The translations under genes were made by a program, and so were the position numbers. The notes beneath the pieces are model-generated. The model made no database searches, was not told the DNA's origin, and was given only the letters and a program-made list of their open reading frames with translations. Below, one piece after another: positions 61,050 to 64,000 of a stretch of 64,000 nt of DNA. The number at the start of each line of letters is the position of its first letter. Within the stretch, counting starts at the first letter, position 1. This stretch comes from Colwellia demingiae (GTDB lineage Bacteria > Pseudomonadota > Gammaproteobacteria > Enterobacterales > Alteromonadaceae): contig NZ_VOLT01000003.1 in NCBI RefSeq assembly GCF_007954275.1, positions 520,669 to 584,668 of the forward strand. The letters are read 5' to 3'.

Positions 61050-61104
61050 AACATCACTTGCTCTGCTATCGGAGCTTGATTGTCACAAATAAAAAGCCTA
61101 AAAT

Positions 61105-61122
61105 TGCTCTGTATACAGAGCA
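61105..61122. promoter_or_regulatory. Perfect palindromic operator between Xre gene and cargo
   Basis: TGCTCTGTATACAGAGCA is an 18-bp perfect palindrome in the spacer of the divergent genes. It is the most likely binding site of the adjacent Xre protein; binding is inferred. Confidence 0.65.
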
Positions 61123-61218
61123 TTCAGTTGTTTTTTAGTAAAATTATGCATTAAAAAGAAAGGAAAACCTTTAGATAAGACACGGAAAAGTTAATAACTA
61201 AGCTATAAAATTAGTTGG

Positions 61219-61800
61219 TTGAAGGTAAAACTTATTATACGTATTACCTCAGGTAATAATCATTGTAAAAGTAGCTTAGGATTCACTTTGAAATTAGACC
61301 CTCTTGTAGCTCAAATCATCGTTATTAATACTTTTAATCACTTCACAACGAATGATGTCCGATCAACTTATTTGGTTTTAAAAAACGACCCATCATTAGA
61401 TCCTGCAAGCATTAGACGAAAAATATAAGCTGAACTTTTAAAACTAGTCAAAAAAGGTTGGCTTACTAAGCTTGTTCCTAAGAAAAAAGGATTTACTCGT
61501 TTTAGTAAAACAGTCCTTTTTGATGTTAAAGCAATCAGGTTAAAAACTGAATATGAGCCTCCCAAAGTAATTAAATATACCGATAAGAAAAGTGAACAAT
61601 TACTAGGTAAGTTAAATATCTACAAAGCAGAGTTGTTGTTGAATATGGGGGAGTCTGAAGCTTATAAAGAACTTTATTCTGAATTCCCCGAACTCATTAA
61701 CGAGATCCAGCCGAAATACAACAAAGCTAGAGATAATAATACCAGAATACTAGGGAAGATAAGAGCCATTGAAGGCCTAATGAATCAAGATAGCCCTTAG
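61219..61800 (+). pseudogene. Winged-helix-like ORF with in-frame TAA (about 193 codons)
   Basis: The frame opens at a TTG and runs KVKLIIRITSGNNHCKSS... SIRRKI, then TAA at 61426-61428, then AELLKLVKKGWLTKLVPKKK... and stops at 61800, in the same frame throughout and 124 codons beyond the stop. The first part (NTFNHFTTNDVRSTYLVLKN) resembles a winged-helix DNA-binding domain and SIRRKI-x-AELLKLVKKGWL a recognition helix, interrupted there. The last 40 residues are coiled. Ends 7 bases before the helicase. A VspR-type regulator is one possible match, from memory only. Confidence 0.6.
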
Positions 61801-61807
61801 GTATAAT

Positions 61808-63241
61808 ATGAAATTAAGAGAATGGCAAAGTGACTGTATCGCTTTAGCTTTACTGCAATATCAGAATAACAACAATCATTTTTTAGCGCTAGCAACACCA
61901 GGCTCAGGTAAAACCATAATGGCCTCGGAATTAGCGAACAGGTTGTTAAAAAATAATTTAATCGATTTAATCATTTGTTTTTCCCCTTCTTCGATTGTCT
62001 CTCAAGATTTTCGTGAAAGTTTGCAGTTAAGAACCCAAGAACGATTTGATGGCATGATTGGAGCTAAAGGTAGATCCCTCACTTATCAAAGCATGCAGTA
62101 TCTTGATTGCAATTTTTGGCAATTATTCGAGCAGTATCGAGTCTTTGTTATTTTTGATGAGATACACCATTGTGCGGGGTCTAATATTGATAATGCTAAT
62201 GCGTGGGGCGAACAAGTAATTCTTAATATTCAAGATAAGGCCAAATTTACTTTAGCGTTAACTGGCACTCCATGGCGTTCAGACGCAGCTCCTATTGTTC
62301 TTTCAAGCTACCTTCATCCTAGCAACAAAATAGCCTGTGATTATGTATATGGTCTTGCTGAGGCTATTACTGACAATGTTTGTCGTGTTCCTCAGATAAT
62401 TGCGATTGATAATAATAATATTTCGGTTACGGATGATGATAAAACCAAAAAATTCAGTAGTTTCAAATGCTTGTTATCGCAATCAGTTATCCCCTACCAA
62501 GAAGTTATAGAAAATGAAAAGGTGATGGAATATGTTATTTCTTCAGCTCACATAAAGCTAACTCAGATACGAAACGTTAACTTAGATGCCGCGGGATTGA
62601 TTGTCGCTTCATCTATTAAGCATGCACAGAAAATATCACGATTAATGAAAAATTGTTTTAATGAAGATAGCGTTATTGTTACCTACAGAGAAAACGAGCC
62701 AACAAGTATTATTCAACAATTTAGGCACGCAAAAACTCCGTGGATTATTTCGATAGGAATGATTAGTGAAGGTACTAATATTCCTCGTTTGCAAGTTTGT
62801 TGCCATTTAACGAATATAAAAACTGAGATGCACTTTAGACAGATCTTAGGTCGAATACTTAGAATGACGGAGTCAAAGAATCAAGAGGCTGTGATGTTTA
62901 TGCCTGCTGAGCCGAAGTTGCTGGAATTTGCTTATCGAGTTAAGCAAGATGTACCTTTTGAGGCTGATGTTGTTAAGTTTGAAAAGATGAACGCTAATGT
63001 TGAAGACATTGTAACTGGTGAGGTTTTAGAGAATGCTATATTCGACAAGGCACTAAATGTTAGCTCTAAAGCAAAATTGAAACTTAGTGGATTTGATACT
63101 GTTATTGATCATCAATCCTTTGAAGAAACTAGTAGCATTATTGAAGAAAATTTTTTAACGAGTTCATATGAAAAAGTCGTTAATATTTTTGGTCGCTTTC
63201 AGCAAGAGTCTATTGCTTTGGGGCTGAGTGAGTTGAGGTGA
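61808..63241 (+). CDS. Superfamily 2 DEAD/DEAH helicase, island cargo
   Basis: 477-aa SF2 helicase: motif I ATPGSGKTIMA, motif II FDEIHH, motif III LTGTPWRSD, motif V MISEGTNIPRLQV, motif VI QILGRILRM. This ResIII-like core resembles restriction-type translocases. No nuclease or methylase domain is visible in it. It is preceded closely by the broken winged-helix ORF and followed by a small unknown gene, in a mobile island, which suggests a defence-related cargo; that function is inference. Confidence 0.85.
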   Translation: MKLREWQSDCIALALLQYQNNNNHFLALATPGSGKTIMASELANRLLKNNLIDLIICFSPSSIVSQDFRESLQLRTQERFDGMIGAKGRSLTYQSMQYLDCNFWQLFEQYRVFVIFDEIHHCAGSNIDNANAWGEQVILNIQDKAKFTLALTGTPWRSDAAPIVLSSYLHPSNKIACDYVYGLAEAITDNVCRVPQIIAIDNNNISVTDDDKTKKFSSFKCLLSQSVIPYQEVIENEKVMEYVISSAHIKLTQIRNVNLDAAGLIVASSIKHAQKISRLMKNCFNEDSVIVTYRENEPTSIIQQFRHAKTPWIISIGMISEGTNIPRLQVCCHLTNIKTEMHFRQILGRILRMTESKNQEAVMFMPAEPKLLEFAYRVKQDVPFEADVVKFEKMNANVEDIVTGEVLENAIFDKALNVSSKAKLKLSGFDTVIDHQSFEETSSIIEENFLTSSYEKVVNIFGRFQQESIALGLSELR

Positions 63242-63322
63242 TATATGCTTAGTGTTCAGCAAATTAATGTTGTATCGATCCTTAATATTGCCTAACTTCT
63301 ACGCCAAAATGAGAAATTGATA

Positions 63323-63706
63323 ATGGATCTAGAAGAACTGATTTGTAAGGCACCTGGAACTAACTCAGCCTTTACATTACCTAATGAAAGCACTTTGCTT
63401 CAGTTAATTGAAAAGTGTAAATTGATTGGAATAACTGGTTATATAGACTTAGAAAAAGTCGATATGGGATCGTTAAGTGATCTGTTTTCTGAATTTGAAA
63501 TCATCGTGTTAACTAATGTAGAGACCCTCAATGAACATCATGAGTTGCTTTACCGGTTGTCGTGTTTACTCGATTTTGAAGAGCCTTATGTTCTGTGTGT
63601 TGTAAGTGATATAAATAAATTTAATAAACTTCAGCATAACAAAGCAGGACCATTATACCTCCGTTGGTACTGGATTAATGATTTTGGCATATTTCCCCCC
63701 AAGTGA
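63323..63706 (+). CDS. Hypothetical cargo protein, 127 aa
   Basis: Unrecognised soluble protein, MDLEELICKAPGTNSAFTLP, with a strand-rich interior (FEIIVLTNVETLNEH, YVLCVVSDINKFNKL) and an aromatic end LYLRWYWINDFGIFPPK. I start at the ATG rather than at the TTG six bases upstream; the ribosome site (GAGA) is about 9 bases before it. It follows the helicase by about 80 bp. No membrane segment or catalytic motif visible. Confidence 0.55.
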   Translation: MDLEELICKAPGTNSAFTLPNESTLLQLIEKCKLIGITGYIDLEKVDMGSLSDLFSEFEIIVLTNVETLNEHHELLYRLSCLLDFEEPYVLCVVSDINKFNKLQHNKAGPLYLRWYWINDFGIFPPK

Positions 63707-63940
63707 ATGAGTAATAGATGAGACCTCTATTGACCTTCTTTTAGCGAGGGAGGTGAAATACTTTTAATCACCATGATGACCTTCCGCTTAGCCCGTGAAA
63801 CAGTCTAAATTGAAGTTGATCTCCTATCTAACTTTCCGCCTTACAAGATCATTTTTAGACCATATACTCTAAGGCGCTAATAAGATGGTCCGCCTCCCCT
63901 AAGCTACACTTAGGGAGATTATTAAATGAGGAGAATCATC
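63707..63940 (+). other. Non-coding left end of an IS110-family element
   Basis: 234 bases without an ORF lead to an IS110-type start codon. They contain a hairpin CCCTAAG/CTTAGGG (63897-63915) and an irregular structured segment around 63740-63785. In the IS110 group this end carries the bridge RNA and the element boundary; the boundary itself cannot be placed here because these elements lack obvious terminal repeats. Confidence 0.45.
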
Positions 63941-64000
63941 ATGTCTACTATTAACATTCTTGGAATTGATATTGGGAAATCAACCTTTCACCTTGTTGGC
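63941..64000 (+). mobile_element. IS110-family transposase, N-terminal fragment at window edge
   Basis: The visible 20 residues, MSTINILGIDIGKSTFHLVG, are the DEDD-transposase N-terminus with the first catalytic Asp in GIDIGKSTFH. Strong GAGGAG ribosome site 9-14 bases upstream of the ATG. The rest lies beyond the window, so completeness is unknown. Confidence 0.88.

Noticed and set aside
1..64000. A reassigned stop codon, to explain three in-frame stops
   Set aside because: Both TAG and TAA are affected, while both also end normal genes in the window; local decay or errors fit better.

Overview
The window reads as chromosome of a psychrophilic marine gammaproteobacterium of the order Alteromonadales, most likely Colwellia or a close relative. 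This rests on moderately AT-rich DNA, the Na+-based bioenergetics (Nqr complex, PomAB stator, Na+-pumping oxaloacetate decarboxylase), the gene orders ftsB-ispD-ispF-truD-surE-pcm-yqaA-nlpD-rpoS and alaS-csrA-tRNA, and short dispersed palindromes of the type common in that order. Species assignment is inference; no search was run.

Layout. 1-4000: methionine synthesis (metH, cut by the window edge, and metA) with a MetJ-box array. 4.5-11.1 kb: MipA/OmpV outer-membrane protein, YajQ, VanZ-like protein, PanE-like reductase, ThiI and the PomAB motor stator. 11.4-14.5 kb: xseB-ispA-dxs isoprenoid operon. 14.7-22.1 kb: Na+-translocating NADH:quinone reductase nqrABCDEF followed by apbE (flavin transferase for NqrB/C) and nqrM (maturation). 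22.8-29.5 kb: the rpoS-nlpD-yqaA-pcm-surE-truD-ispF-ispD-ftsB block. 29.6-36.7 kb: an unknown protein, a FabH-like synthase broken by an in-frame TAG, an ABC-2 exporter beside a MITE-like repeat, a Fur-box-controlled pair of tiny genes, and tmcA. 37.0-41.7 kb: periplasmic nitrate reductase napEFDABC with an FNR-type site. 42.2-47.5 kb: small acidic protein, pdxH, M48 lipoprotein protease and oadGAB. 48.3-49.5 kb: three tRNA-Arg(ACG) genes and one tRNA-Ser(GCT), surrounded by decayed tRNA copies. 49.7-54.5 kb: csrA, alaS, a recX pseudogene, and a dinB missing its first residues.

54.54 kb to the end is a mobile island. It starts exactly at the 5' end of dinB with four tightly packed genes: three tyrosine recombinases (382, 748 and 673 aa) and a small coiled-coil protein, the arrangement of GInt-type or Tn554-like islands. 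Cargo follows: an Xre regulator with a perfect palindromic operator, a winged-helix-like ORF broken by an in-frame TAA, an SF2 helicase, an unknown 127-aa protein, and the start of an IS110-family transposase whose upstream non-coding end may encode a bridge RNA.

Functionally the core genes cover Na+ circulation (Nqr and Oad pump Na+, PomAB spends it), anaerobic nitrate respiration (nap), isoprenoid precursors (dxs, ispD, ispF, ispA) and stationary-phase/RNA regulation (rpoS, csrA). The unusual material is in the island and in three otherwise intact frames interrupted by single in-frame stop codons.
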